Of a DNA stretch of 64,000 nt, positions 18,758 through 28,189 are shown piece by piece. The stretch is from contig CALSPA010000012.1 in assembly GCA_943788115.1 (NCBI GenBank), forward strand, positions 186,001 to 250,000. Direction: 5' to 3'. A program made the translations under genes and the position numbers. Each line of letters opens with the position of its first letter. Within the stretch, counting starts at the first letter, position 1. The DNA comes from an uncultured Flavobacteriales bacterium. Its GTDB lineage: Bacteria; Bacteroidota; Bacteroidia; Flavobacteriales_D; Parvicellaceae. The notes below the pieces were generated by a model. It was not told where the DNA came from. It searched no databases and saw only the letters and a program-made list of their open reading frames with translations.

Positions 18758-21700
18758 TTATTTCTTTTCTGCATTTTCTATTGCATCTATGAAAACTCTC
18801 TGTATTCTAGTCCTTATGTTCATGGTTATTAATTTTTTATTTTCCGCGTCAGGATAAACTCTGTTTGAAAGAAAAACATAAACAAAACCGTTTTCTGGAT
18901 CTGCCCAAGTTAATGTTCCAGTAAATCCAGAATGTCCGAAGCTGCTGTAAGATGCACAATTGAAACATGTAGGACCTCCTGCGCTTCCTCTAACGGGTTT
19001 GTCAAAAGCAATACCTCTTCTGTTTTTATTGCTTTGATAATATGGCGAGCTTGTGAACAGTTCAACTGTTTTTTTGTCGATAAGGGTGTCACCACCATAA
19101 ATCCCATTTTGCATAAATAGTTGCATCATTACCCCTAAATCGTTAGAGTTAGAGAAAAGTCCAGCATGTCCTGCAACACCGCCCATCATTGCAGCTCCCT
19201 GATCATGAACATCTCCATGAATAAGTTGTTTTCTAAATGTTTGGTCATCCTCCGTTGGAACAATTCGATCTATTGACCATTTGTTTCTAGGATTATAGCC
19301 AATGTTTTTCAAACCTAACCTTGAATAATAGGTTTTATCTACATATTCATCTTGAGTCATGTTGGTAATATCTCTTATCATTTCGTTTACGAAATAATAT
19401 CCTACATCGCTGTATTTATATTTCTTTACTTTCAATAAATCAGTGTTAAGTATTCTTTTGAAAATTGTATCTCGATAGTTTTCATTTATGAATAAATTAT
19501 TAGCTACACGTTTATTGAAATAAGAAGATTTTTTAATACTATATATTTCATACTTAGGTTTTCCTTTATATAATGTTTTAATGTAGAATGGTATCCAAGG
19601 TGTTAGTTTTGCTTGATGAGTTAGCATTTCTTTAAGAATAATTTTACTGTATTCAGTAGAATCTACAAGCTGCGGAAGATAATCTCCTAAAGATGAATCT
19701 AATGAGATTTTATCTTTTTGATGAAGATCCATAAGCGCAGCAGCTGAACTTGCTATTTTTGTTATGGATGCTAAATCATAAATGTCTGAATTTTCAACTG
19801 CTTTTGATGTTTGTTCATAGGTGTGTTTACCATATGATTTATGAAAGAATACTTGGCCGTCTTTTGCTGCATAAATTTGGCAACCTGGAAATACTTTTTC
19901 TTTAAAAGACTCTTCTATAATGCTGTCAATTTTTAGAAGACTTCTTGAGTCTATTCCTATAGATTCTGGATATACATAAGACAATCTATTTTTAGAAGTA
20001 GATAGCCCAAAACCTTCTTTAAAATTTTCATTAATCGAAACTGGTAACTTTCCTCTTGCTCTTATTCCTCCAAATAACAATTGTCCTGTTAATTCGTTTG
20101 GTGTTTTTTCATCTTCATATGCAATTAAAACTCCATCTACTTTAGAAATAGATTTAAATTTTGAAAGAGCGTAAGGCGAACCGAAAACATTTAATATTAT
20201 TTTACTTTTATTGTCTATAGATTGACATAGCTGATCTACTACTTTTGATAGGCCAAAATTTTGATATGAATTTTGATTCATTTGGTAGACATTGAGCACA
20301 ATTAAATTATAATTCCCCAAGCTCTTATTTAAAGAACTTAATTGCTCATCAGTAGCTTTTTTTGTTATAAAAAACTCGTTAGACCTACAATATTTATTTA
20401 TAGAATTTTTAAATCCCTTCGAAGTTGATTTCCCGATATTTACAGTAGCTATATTTAGGGTGTCTAGTCTAGTTATTGGAATAATGTTGTTGTTTTTAAT
20501 TACTGTTATTGCATTTTTGTATAGCTCATGATTTAAATAAGATGCATTGTAAGTATTTAAATCAGCAACTAAATTTTCTTTGTTTACTTTTTTTAGTGTG
20601 TTTAATTTCAACCACTTTTTAGCACTTAATATTTTTTTAACTTTTTCATCTATTTCTTTAATTGTTAGTTCTGAGTTTTCAATTGCTTTTTTAATTTCAG
20701 CTACAGCTGAAGGTATGTCTTCTGGAATTAGTAAAATGTCATTTCCTGCTATAAGAGCTTGAACATCAAGTTTCCCTTTATCGTAAAATGCACTAACTCC
20801 TCTCATGTTTAGACCATCTGTAAATATTAAACCTTTAAAGTTTAATTCTTTTTGTAGCAGGTCAGTTACTACTTTTCTGGAAAGTGTTGATGCTTTATTT
20901 GGTGTATTATCTAGTGATGGTATGTACAAATGAGCAACCATCATGGCTTTTAACCCACTATCAATTAATAATTTAAAAGGATGTAATTCAACAGAGTCTA
21001 ATCTTTTTTTATTGTGATATATTATTGGGAGTGTTTTATGAGAATCGCTGTCTGTATCTCCATGACCTGGGAAATGTTTGGCATTTGCTAATATGTTTTG
21101 GCTTTGTAGTCCTTTCATATACATAAGAGATTTTTCAGCAACTTTATTTGGATTTTCTCCAAATGATCTAGAATTTATTACAGGATTATTGGGGTTGTTG
21201 TTAATGTCAACTACAGGTGCCATATTCATGTTAACACCCAACCTTCTGCATTGTTTCCCTATTTCTTGTCCCATTTGATATATGAGATTGTTACTTTGAA
21301 TTGCTCCTAATGTCATTTGTTTTGGAAAAGCAGTTGTACTATCTAGTCGCATGGATAGGCCCCATTCAGCATCTATTGAAATTAGTAGTGGGATTTTAGA
21401 AACGGATTGAAACTTATTGGTTAAATGTGCTTGATTATATGGACTTCCTTGATAAAATATTAATCCTCCGATATGGAATTCTTCTATTAATCTGGAGATT
21501 TCTTTTTCGTGAGATAAATCCTTGTTAGAATAAGCAGCAACCATGAAAAGTTGACCTATTTTCTGCTCAATTGTTAGTGTGTTAAAAACACTGTCGACCC
21601 AATTGTCTTTTTCATTATTAGCTTTAATGTTAGTCAGCCAAAATAAACACATTGAAAATGAAAATGCTTTGAAAATGATATTTAATAATTTTTTGTTCAT
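18758..21700 (-). CDS. Glycoside hydrolase family 3 / serine beta-lactamase-type fusion
   Basis: A 980-residue exported enzyme. After a signal peptide, the N-terminal half is a GH3 NagZ-type domain: KHFPGHGDTDSDSH near residues 208-221 and LIFTDGLNMRGV with the catalytic aspartate. A second GH3 C-terminal-like region follows. The C-terminal third is a penicillin-binding/beta-lactamase fold: SITK (S-x-x-K) near residue 641, YSD in place of the usual Y-x-N, and HSGFTGT as the third box. Such fusions are widespread in Bacteroidota and are thought to act on periplasmic muropeptides or N-acetylglucosamine links (family knowledge plus inference). Which domain sets the substrate is unknown. A second, single-domain GH3 gene is at 56677. 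Confidence 0.88.
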   Translation of the reverse strand: MNKKLLNIIFKAFSFSMCLFWLTNIKANNEKDNWVDSVFNTLTIEQKIGQLFMVAAYSNKDLSHEKEISRLIEEFHIGGLIFYQGSPYNQAHLTNKFQSVSKIPLLISIDAEWGLSMRLDSTTAFPKQMTLGAIQSNNLIYQMGQEIGKQCRRLGVNMNMAPVVDINNNPNNPVINSRSFGENPNKVAEKSLMYMKGLQSQNILANAKHFPGHGDTDSDSHKTLPIIYHNKKRLDSVELHPFKLLIDSGLKAMMVAHLYIPSLDNTPNKASTLSRKVVTDLLQKELNFKGLIFTDGLNMRGVSAFYDKGKLDVQALIAGNDILLIPEDIPSAVAEIKKAIENSELTIKEIDEKVKKILSAKKWLKLNTLKKVNKENLVADLNTYNASYLNHELYKNAITVIKNNNIIPITRLDTLNIATVNIGKSTSKGFKNSINKYCRSNEFFITKKATDEQLSSLNKSLGNYNLIVLNVYQMNQNSYQNFGLSKVVDQLCQSIDNKSKIILNVFGSPYALSKFKSISKVDGVLIAYEDEKTPNELTGQLLFGGIRARGKLPVSINENFKEGFGLSTSKNRLSYVYPESIGIDSRSLLKIDSIIEESFKEKVFPGCQIYAAKDGQVFFHKSYGKHTYEQTSKAVENSDIYDLASITKIASSAAALMDLHQKDKISLDSSLGDYLPQLVDSTEYSKIILKEMLTHQAKLTPWIPFYIKTLYKGKPKYEIYSIKKSSYFNKRVANNLFINENYRDTIFKRILNTDLLKVKKYKYSDVGYYFVNEMIRDITNMTQDEYVDKTYYSRLGLKNIGYNPRNKWSIDRIVPTEDDQTFRKQLIHGDVHDQGAAMMGGVAGHAGLFSNSNDLGVMMQLFMQNGIYGGDTLIDKKTVELFTSSPYYQSNKNRRGIAFDKPVRGSAGGPTCFNCASYSSFGHSGFTGTLTWADPENGFVYVFLSNRVYPDAENKKLITMNIRTRIQRVFIDAIENAEKK

Positions 21701-21723
21701 TGAGTGAAAGAGAGTGAATACAT

Positions 21724-21731
21724 CAAAAATA
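21724..21731 (-). promoter_or_regulatory. Possible -7 promoter element for the GH3 fusion gene
   Basis: On the minus strand this reads TATTTTTG, matching TAnnTTTG. It predicts a start near 21719 and a leader of about 19 nt before ATG 21700. I find no matching upstream box, so this could be chance in AT-rich DNA. Confidence 0.3.
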
Positions 21732-21863
21732 ATATTACCCCTAATTGAAAGATTTGATTCTTACATTTATTATTAACGTAAGAGTGTGAAGTGTATTTTG
21801 CTGTTTAATTATAAATGATAAGTCTTATTTTATTTATATTGTATAATTCTTAAAAAAAATCGA

Positions 21864-22799
21864 TTGATAAACTATAGACCATTTATTGTTTTCTTATTCT
21901 TTTTAATCAATGTTGTTGTTTATTCACAGCATACAAATTTTGAATTCTTTAGAACAAGCCCTAATGGTTTAAGTCAATCTAGCGTTACAAATATCCTTCA
22001 AGATTCTAAAGGTGTTTTGTGGTTTTCTACATCAGATGGGTTAAATAGTTTTGATGGTGATGTCTTTAAACGTTTTTACAGAGAAGATGGATTGATGAGT
22101 CATGAAATTTTATGTGCTGCTGAAAGCCCTACTGGTGAGATATGGGTTGGTACTCGTAAAGGATTAAATCTAATAATAAATAATAAGGTGGTTCAGCTTC
22201 CATTAAAATTGATGGAGGCGTTGAAAAATTATTTACACATTAAAAATTTGTTTTTCCTTGAAGATAGCTCTCTTGTAATTGTAACAGGAAGATTGAAATC
22301 TAAAATACACATTTGGAATGGTGAATGTCTAGAAACACTTAAACTCCCCTTCGATGAAGAAACTGCTGTTAATTGTCTTTTTGAATATCAAAATTCATTG
22401 TTTATTGGTACAAATAAAGGGTTTGCTACATTAAATGATGGGGTATTTAACTTAATAAATAAATCAAATGGTCTGAAATCTAATTCTATAAATTGTTTTG
22501 CAAATTATAAAGACAATTTAATTATTGGTTCTGCTAAAGGATTAGTTTTCTATAAAAATGATAGTGTATATTATGATTCTACGTTTTTAAATTTTCAGAA
22601 TAAAAACATTTCAAATTTAGCAAGCAATAAAAACACGCTTGTCTTTTCAGAAACTAAAGAGTTTATTCATCTTTATAAAGATTCCGAGTTTCAAACTTTT
22701 GACAGGTATCAAGGATTATCACCTTCGGAAATTAATGATTTGCTAATAGATAGAGAGGGGTCAATTTGGATTGCTTTTTCTTCTGGAGGGAGTAGCTAA
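21864..22799 (+). CDS. Propeller-type sensor PP2C phosphatase, N-terminal piece (frameshifted gene)
   Basis: First part of one gene spanning 21864-25104. It opens with TTG 21864 and a signal-peptide-like segment (INYRPFIVFLFFLINVVVYS), then beta-propeller blades of the two-component regulator type, for example DSKGVLWFSTSDGLNSFDG and GEIWVGTRKGLN. The frame stops at 22797 just after IAFSSGG. Dropping one G from GGAGGG at 22785-22790 restores the blade as SSGGVAKFREKPF and joins it to the C-terminal piece. The whole locus minus one base is a multiple of three and would encode 1079 residues. The break may be a sequence error, a true mutation or recoding. Confidence 0.8.
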   Translation: MINYRPFIVFLFFLINVVVYSQHTNFEFFRTSPNGLSQSSVTNILQDSKGVLWFSTSDGLNSFDGDVFKRFYREDGLMSHEILCAAESPTGEIWVGTRKGLNLIINNKVVQLPLKLMEALKNYLHIKNLFFLEDSSLVIVTGRLKSKIHIWNGECLETLKLPFDEETAVNCLFEYQNSLFIGTNKGFATLNDGVFNLINKSNGLKSNSINCFANYKDNLIIGSAKGLVFYKNDSVYYDSTFLNFQNKNISNLASNKNTLVFSETKEFIHLYKDSEFQTFDRYQGLSPSEINDLLIDREGSIWIAFSSGGSS

Positions 22800-25104
22800 G
22801 TTTAGAGAAAAGCCATTTATTACTTACGATGAATTTAATCACTTTAAGCTAGGCTATGTAAGTTCTATGTTTGTTGATAATGATGAAAAACTATGGGTGG
22901 GTAGTTCTGCTGGTTTACAAGTTAAATTAAAAGATGACTTGTATTTTAAAAGGTATTTACCAAAGTATGATTTTCCCAATTGTAAAATAAAGCATAATTC
23001 TGTTACTTCTATTCTTGGAGATCAAATGAATCGAATTTGGATTTGCACTCCACAATCAGCTATTGTTATTTATGAAAACGATGCTTTTAGACAACTAAGT
23101 TTAAATAAACATGAGTTATTTATTCAGGGTTTTGATGCTGAAACTGTTGAAAATATATTTAGTGTTATTAATGACCCTAGAACCTTATGTCTAGATAACA
23201 ATGGTTTTATTTGGGTTGGCTCATTTTCTAATGGCATTGTTGTCTTGGATAAGAATTTAAATTGCATTAAATATTTAAGTAAAAAAGATGGACTTCGCGG
23301 CAATTTAATTCAATCCTTATTTAAGGATTCTAAGGGGAATATCTGGGTTGGCTCTTCAACTGGATTAACAAGGATAGCAGGCGATTTAACAGAAAAATTT
23401 GATGATTATGATGAGTTGAAAAAATCGACCTACTCAATAAAAGAAGATGATCTTGGAAATATTTTAGTAGCCTCAGACTTTGGATTATCTAAAATAATAT
23501 TTGATGACAATCAATTGATTGATAATGTAAAACATTATGACATCAAAAATGGATTAGCTTCATCTGTAGTTTATGCAATGGAAATAGATAACTCTGGTAA
23601 TATCTATCTTGGTACAACTTTAGGCGTAGATAGAGTAACTGCTGAGTCATTTAAAGACATTAATATTGTAAATAAACATTATGGCCCTGATGAAGGTTTT
23701 ATAGGCGTAGAATGCAATACAAATGCAAGCTATAAGGATAGTAATGGTGATTTATGGTTTGGAACAAATTCTGTTTCTAAGCTTAGAATAAATTTTGATA
23801 TTTTAGACACAGTAAAACCCAATATTTTCATTAATGATATTCGATTGAATTATTTAAATATTGATTCATGGAATATAAAAAATGGTTTTACTCAAAACAT
23901 TTTAAGTTTTAAAAATCCAAAGTTTTTTTATGATCAAAATCATTTAACATTTGATTATAAGGCAATCACAAGTGTAAGTCCTAAAAACATAAAATATTCT
24001 TTTAAACTTGAGCCTATAGATACAAAATGGAGTCCTAAAACTAAACAACGATTTAGTACGTATTCAAATTTATTGCCCGGAAAATACATTTTTAATGTAA
24101 AAGCAGAGAACATTGATAAAACAGAAAGTGAAATTATTTCTTACTCTTTTCAAATTGCAAAACCTTGGTGGAATGAGTATTGGTTTTATTTAATTGAAAT
24201 TTCAGCTGGCTTAATTTTTGTTTTTGGTTTTATTTCAATTAGAGAAAGAAGATTGAAATTAAATCAATTAATTCTAGAGAAAAAAGTCAAGCAGAGAACA
24301 ACACAGTTAAATGCTGAAAAAGTTAAAGTTGAAAATCAAAATAAGGAAATTAAGAAAAGTATAAATTATGCAAGAAGAATTCAGAACTCTATTCTTCCAG
24401 ATGATAGTTTGATGCAAGATTATTTTAAGGACTTTATGGTTTTTTATCAACCTAAGGATATTGTTGGTGGAGATTTCTATTGGTTTAGATGCTTTGGAAA
24501 TATTAGTGTTATAGCTACTGTTGATTGTACTGGTCATGGAGTTCCTGGAGGATTTATGAGTATGATGGGTAGCTTATTATTAGATAAAATTATTCAGTTA
24601 AACAATTTAGATACTTCTAAAATATTGACAGATTTAAATTCTGAAATTGTTAGAGTTTTAGATCAGAAAAGTGGTGGTGAAATACAGGATGGTATGGATA
24701 TTTCATTATGTGTTATTGATAAAACTAATAGAAGAGTTTCTTTTAGTGGTGCTAGGAACGGAATTACAGTAATTAAATCCAATAAAATAGATAAATATGC
24801 AGCCGACTTATTTTCTGTTGGTGGTTCGTTTACACAAACAAGTAAAAAACTAAAAAGAGATTTTAAGAGTCATTCAATTGACTTAGAACCTAATGATTGG
24901 TTATACATGTATACTGATGGTTATTATGATCAGCTTGGAAATGAAAAAATGAGATCCTTAGGTCTTGAGAAATTTGAACAAATCATAAAAGAGTGTAGTT
25001 CATACAAAGGAGATAAAAATCAATTTTTACATGAAAAATTTAATTTTTGGAAAGGGGAGTTGCCACAAATTGATGATTTACTAATTATAGGATTTAAAGT
25101 TTAA
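22771..25104 (+). CDS. Propeller-type sensor PP2C phosphatase, C-terminal piece with Y_Y_Y and SpoIIE domains
   Basis: Continuation of the gene at 21864. The nominal TTG start at 22771 is probably not used; the true frame enters near 22786. It carries the remaining propeller blades (NGFIWVGSFSNG, GNIWVGSSTGL), a Y_Y_Y domain at about 375-465, a membrane helix near 469-489, a coiled coil, then a SpoIIE/PP2C phosphatase with GGDFYWF (near 565), DCTGHGVPGGF and YTDGYYDQ (near 714). Metal-binding aspartates are intact. The expected topology is a periplasmic sensor and cytoplasmic Ser/Thr phosphatase. Its 3' end overlaps the SiaC-like gene by four bases, convergently. Family precedent suggests that protein as substrate (inference). 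Confidence 0.88.
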   Translation: MLFLLEGVAKFREKPFITYDEFNHFKLGYVSSMFVDNDEKLWVGSSAGLQVKLKDDLYFKRYLPKYDFPNCKIKHNSVTSILGDQMNRIWICTPQSAIVIYENDAFRQLSLNKHELFIQGFDAETVENIFSVINDPRTLCLDNNGFIWVGSFSNGIVVLDKNLNCIKYLSKKDGLRGNLIQSLFKDSKGNIWVGSSTGLTRIAGDLTEKFDDYDELKKSTYSIKEDDLGNILVASDFGLSKIIFDDNQLIDNVKHYDIKNGLASSVVYAMEIDNSGNIYLGTTLGVDRVTAESFKDINIVNKHYGPDEGFIGVECNTNASYKDSNGDLWFGTNSVSKLRINFDILDTVKPNIFINDIRLNYLNIDSWNIKNGFTQNILSFKNPKFFYDQNHLTFDYKAITSVSPKNIKYSFKLEPIDTKWSPKTKQRFSTYSNLLPGKYIFNVKAENIDKTESEIISYSFQIAKPWWNEYWFYLIEISAGLIFVFGFISIRERRLKLNQLILEKKVKQRTTQLNAEKVKVENQNKEIKKSINYARRIQNSILPDDSLMQDYFKDFMVFYQPKDIVGGDFYWFRCFGNISVIATVDCTGHGVPGGFMSMMGSLLLDKIIQLNNLDTSKILTDLNSEIVRVLDQKSGGEIQDGMDISLCVIDKTNRRVSFSGARNGITVIKSNKIDKYAADLFSVGGSFTQTSKKLKRDFKSHSIDLEPNDWLYMYTDGYYDQLGNEKMRSLGLEKFEQIIKECSSYKGDKNQFLHEKFNFWKGELPQIDDLLIIGFKV

Positions 25105-25442
25105 ACTCCTTTAAATTCAAAAGGAACATCAACTAGTATTTCTAATTCTCTTCCTCTATCATACATAATTATATGATCTTTTGGGTATTTCCAAATTGCT
25201 TTACCTTTTCCTCCTTCAAGTTTAGATAAAAGCTGAATAAATTGTTTAGCGGATGATGAATTAAAGTATGAAAGCTCAAAAACTATTGTTAATATTTGAT
25301 GCTTTGTCTTAAAATAATTGTCGATTTGATCTTTAACATCTTTATAAAAGTCTATAGCATCTTCCATCATTGAAATTCCAGAAATTGATAAGATGTTATC
25401 TTGGTTGTCTAGATTAATTAAAGTTTCCCCAAAGTTTTCCAT
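25101..25442 (-). CDS. SiaC-like regulatory phosphoprotein (DUF1987)
   Basis: A 113-residue cytoplasmic protein of STAS-like size. FELSYFNSSSAKQFIQLL (residues 55-72) matches the conserved core I recall for SiaC/DUF1987, where a threonine next to the Asn is phosphorylated by SiaB and dephosphorylated by the PP2C enzyme SiaA in Pseudomonas. Here that stretch is N61-S62-S63-S64, so a serine may take the role (inference). The gene is six bases downstream of the SiaB-like kinase gene and faces a PP2C gene, which supports a kinase, substrate and phosphatase set. The Pseudomonas output enzyme SiaD, a GGDEF protein, is not in the window. Confidence 0.75.
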   Translation of the reverse strand: MENFGETLINLDNQDNILSISGISMMEDAIDFYKDVKDQIDNYFKTKHQILTIVFELSYFNSSSAKQFIQLLSKLEGGKGKAIWKYPKDHIIMYDRGRELEILVDVPFEFKGV

Positions 25443-25448
25443 ATTTTT

Positions 25449-26537
25449 TTAGATGTATTTAGGTATAAAAATACCCATGTTTAAGTAAATACCATTATCA
25501 AGGTTATTAATTTTAAAGTCTATTTTTGAATGGTTATACCTTCTTATATCGATTAAACCAACTCCTGCACTGTTGTTCTCAATAAAAGCATTTTCTTTTA
25601 GGGCTTTAAGGTACTGTGTTGTTAGCTCACCAACAGAATAAGAATTTATGTGAGAGATGAATTTTTCCATTTCATCATAATCACCACTTTTAAGAAAATT
25701 ACCTGTGCTCATATAAAAACCCTCTTTATTTTTAAAAATACAAAACGACCCATGAAGAACGTTGTTTACTTTTTTTCCATGTCTAGAAATATTCTGAATT
25801 AGTTCAACTCCAGTGTGAAACATTCTAAAATAATTAACGTTTTTTTTCCTTGAATATTTTGGAATATTAGCTTTTAAAATAACTAATAAAGCTTCAATAT
25901 TTTCTTTAGAAAAATTACCATTATAAAAAAACATAACATCATTTTTTCTAAGCATAGAGAAAATATCAATGTTTTCTTCAATCTTATTTTCTTGAGATAG
26001 CTGTAAATTTTCAACTTTTAATTTGGCCAAATCAATTTGATAGCTAAATTGAAAAGAATCTGGACCTAACTTTTTAAAATCTTTTTGTATAGGGTTTTTT
26101 GATTTTCTAGCCATTTCTATTAAGCCTAGTCCTCCGCCCCCTTTTTCAGTGAAGTCACCATTTTTTAAAATATCTCTATATAATTCTTTTAATTGATTCT
26201 CATCAAGAGAATTCAATTCTGAGAGCTTAGAGCTTAAAAATTCATATGCAGATAGCCCAATCTTGTTTGATGAGAAAATATGGATACTTTCTTCTAAGTT
26301 CCTTACTCCAAAACAATCGTTTTTCACTTTGTCTTCTGAATGTCGGACAATATTTTGAAAAACTTCAACCATTAAAAAAGATAATTTTTTCTTTACTGCT
26401 TGACTAGATTCATGTTTGGCAAGAGATACAATGAATTCTGAAAAAGAATCATTTAGTATTCCATTGTAATAAATACTAAGATTATCTTTCCTAAAAAAAT
26501 CTTTAATTTCATATATTTTGTTAAGATAATTTTTCAA
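25449..26537 (-). CDS. Tandem SiaB-like protein kinase (two GHKL-type modules)
   Basis: A 362-residue cytoplasmic protein made of two related halves. Module 1 (about 1-175) has E58, Q61, N62, R65 and H66 in VEVFQNIVRH and a glycine box GGGGLGLIEMAR at 133-144. Module 2 (about 195-362) repeats these as GVELIQNISRH at 243-253 and SAGVGLIDIRR at 323-333. These resemble N and G boxes of GHKL ATPases and match the SiaB family, which phosphorylates SiaC (family knowledge). Usual family members have one module of about 180 residues as I recall, so the duplication stands out. The glycine box is weaker in module 2, so it may be regulatory. SiaC-like gene follows after six bases. Confidence 0.75.
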   Translation of the reverse strand: MKNYLNKIYEIKDFFRKDNLSIYYNGILNDSFSEFIVSLAKHESSQAVKKKLSFLMVEVFQNIVRHSEDKVKNDCFGVRNLEESIHIFSSNKIGLSAYEFLSSKLSELNSLDENQLKELYRDILKNGDFTEKGGGGLGLIEMARKSKNPIQKDFKKLGPDSFQFSYQIDLAKLKVENLQLSQENKIEENIDIFSMLRKNDVMFFYNGNFSKENIEALLVILKANIPKYSRKKNVNYFRMFHTGVELIQNISRHGKKVNNVLHGSFCIFKNKEGFYMSTGNFLKSGDYDEMEKFISHINSYSVGELTTQYLKALKENAFIENNSAGVGLIDIRRYNHSKIDFKINNLDNGIYLNMGIFIPKYI

Positions 26538-26621
26538 ATGTTGTTTTGATTCTAAATGTGATTATTTAAAATAGTTGAAAGTAATATTCTTGTTCTTTAT
26601 TTATAGAGTACAATGTGTTGT

Positions 26622-26646
26622 CAAAAAAATCTTGTAAGAAGATTTT
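26622..26646 (-). terminator. Rho-independent-type terminator after the nuclease gene
   Basis: On the minus strand AAAATCTT, a five-base loop and AAGATTTT form an eight-base-pair stem that runs into seven T residues. It lies 18 bases past the stop of the gene at 26664-28154. It should separate that gene from the SiaB/SiaC-like pair, which then needs its own promoter in 26538-26620. Confidence 0.55.
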
Positions 26647-26663
26647 ATTAATTTAAGAAAATA

Positions 26664-28154
26664 TTAAATACTTATAACTTCTAGGTTTAATTTATTTATT
26701 ATTTCAACCATAGCCAAGGTGTCTAATTTACAGTATTCCAGTAAATCTTTTCTTGTGTTTTCAGTGTTGCCCTTAAACGTTCCACTCATCATTTGAGCAA
26801 ATGTGTGACTAGCCATACCACCTTCCTTAATTGTTAAGCTATCATACGATAGGTTATCTAACATAGCAGGTAAAACATTTTTAATTGAATGAGATCCTTT
26901 CATTTCTTTTTTATAATACCATTTTTTTTGGAATGGAACCATTAAGTCTTTTATTCTAGAAATAAGCTGTTTTAATTCTTTTTGATGTTCAGGAAATGCT
27001 ACTGCTAGTTGCTCTATTTTGCTGCTTTCAAAACTTTTGTTGTACACTACAATATCTCCAGTTCCCTTACAGTATTTTATTAAATTTTCAATGAAACTTA
27101 ACCTAGGGTCTGAGCCGTCTGCAACTGCCAAATGTTCATAATGAGTGGTTTCACCATTCTTATGTTTTTGAATGTGTAAAGAGAATTGAAAAACCATGTG
27201 TTCATATGGTTTTGAATTCTTGAAAATTGGTACTGCAGAGCTAAATGTTTCAAAATCAAGATAGTATAAAGGATATAGAAGCTCTGATGTGAAATTTGAA
27301 ATTTTTTCTTTATTAATTATTGTTTGATTTGATTGTTCACATGAAACTTGAAGTTTTTGATTTTTACTGAGTGGATATTCTGAAGGAATATCATCTATTT
27401 TTAATATTCCCTTGTTATAAAGATCAAATTTCTTTTCTTGACTAAGATTAGAAATATTAAAAACTGAATATTCAGGAACATTTTTCCAACAATTCCCTAT
27501 GAAATCACAACTGTAAGGAGAGGTACAATGAGGACCTATTTCTTTTGTAGGAATATTTTTTTGATTTAATATTTTTTTTTGACGTTCAATCTCACTAGAA
27601 ATTTCAATCTCTATTTTTGAAATTTCGTCTTTAACAGATGATATTGTGAAGAGTTTAGCTAAATCAAGCTCATTTTTTTTTATGTATTTATTATTAATGT
27701 GAACAATGTAAATATCGTCTAATTTAAGACCTGAATTTTCTATGACATAAGATTGAATTGCAGCATCATTTATGTGTGTTTTAGAAATACTTGTAGAACT
27801 TTTAACTTCATAAGCTTTCCATCCATTTCCATCTTTAACTAAAATATCTAAAATTGCTAAAACTCCGTTAAATTGAAATGCAGCCTCGTATATTACTTTT
27901 TCACCTCCTTGAATACACAATTGGGTTTTTTTTATTGACTCTTCAAAATTGTAAAATGTTTTTGTGGTACAATCTGTTCCATTTGGAAATAGCTGTTGAG
28001 CTAATTGACCCACCATATCCCCTTGATTAAAAATTGCTTTCTGCATTTCAGAAAGTTCATCTTTAAGGTTTCTATTGTGTTTATTTAGATAGAGTGATTT
28101 TGAACATTTTAACCCTCTTATAAAGGTTGATTTGGACAATACATGTTTTTGCAT
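26664..28154 (-). CDS. DUF2779 protein: predicted Fe-S PD-(D/E)XK nuclease fused to DEDD exonuclease
   Basis: A 496-residue cytoplasmic protein. The N-terminal half has the marks of a Cas4/AddB-type nuclease: C17 (LKCSKSLYL), an acidic ILDI followed by YEVKSS, and a cysteine cluster CTSPYSCDFIGNC near 209-221 that could complete a 4Fe-4S site. The C-terminal half starts with YYLDFETF and continues with VVYNKSFE and YCKLDTLAMVEI, which look like motifs of a DEDD 3'-5' exonuclease. This matches DUF2779 as I recall it; function in cells is not established. DNA repair or defence are possible (inference). A terminator follows it. Confidence 0.7.
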   Translation of the reverse strand: MQKHVLSKSTFIRGLKCSKSLYLNKHNRNLKDELSEMQKAIFNQGDMVGQLAQQLFPNGTDCTTKTFYNFEESIKKTQLCIQGGEKVIYEAAFQFNGVLAILDILVKDGNGWKAYEVKSSTSISKTHINDAAIQSYVIENSGLKLDDIYIVHINNKYIKKNELDLAKLFTISSVKDEISKIEIEISSEIERQKKILNQKNIPTKEIGPHCTSPYSCDFIGNCWKNVPEYSVFNISNLSQEKKFDLYNKGILKIDDIPSEYPLSKNQKLQVSCEQSNQTIINKEKISNFTSELLYPLYYLDFETFSSAVPIFKNSKPYEHMVFQFSLHIQKHKNGETTHYEHLAVADGSDPRLSFIENLIKYCKGTGDIVVYNKSFESSKIEQLAVAFPEHQKELKQLISRIKDLMVPFQKKWYYKKEMKGSHSIKNVLPAMLDNLSYDSLTIKEGGMASHTFAQMMSGTFKGNTENTRKDLLEYCKLDTLAMVEIINKLNLEVISI

Positions 28155-28189
28155 GTATGTAATTTACAAAATCGAATAAGACTTTATTA

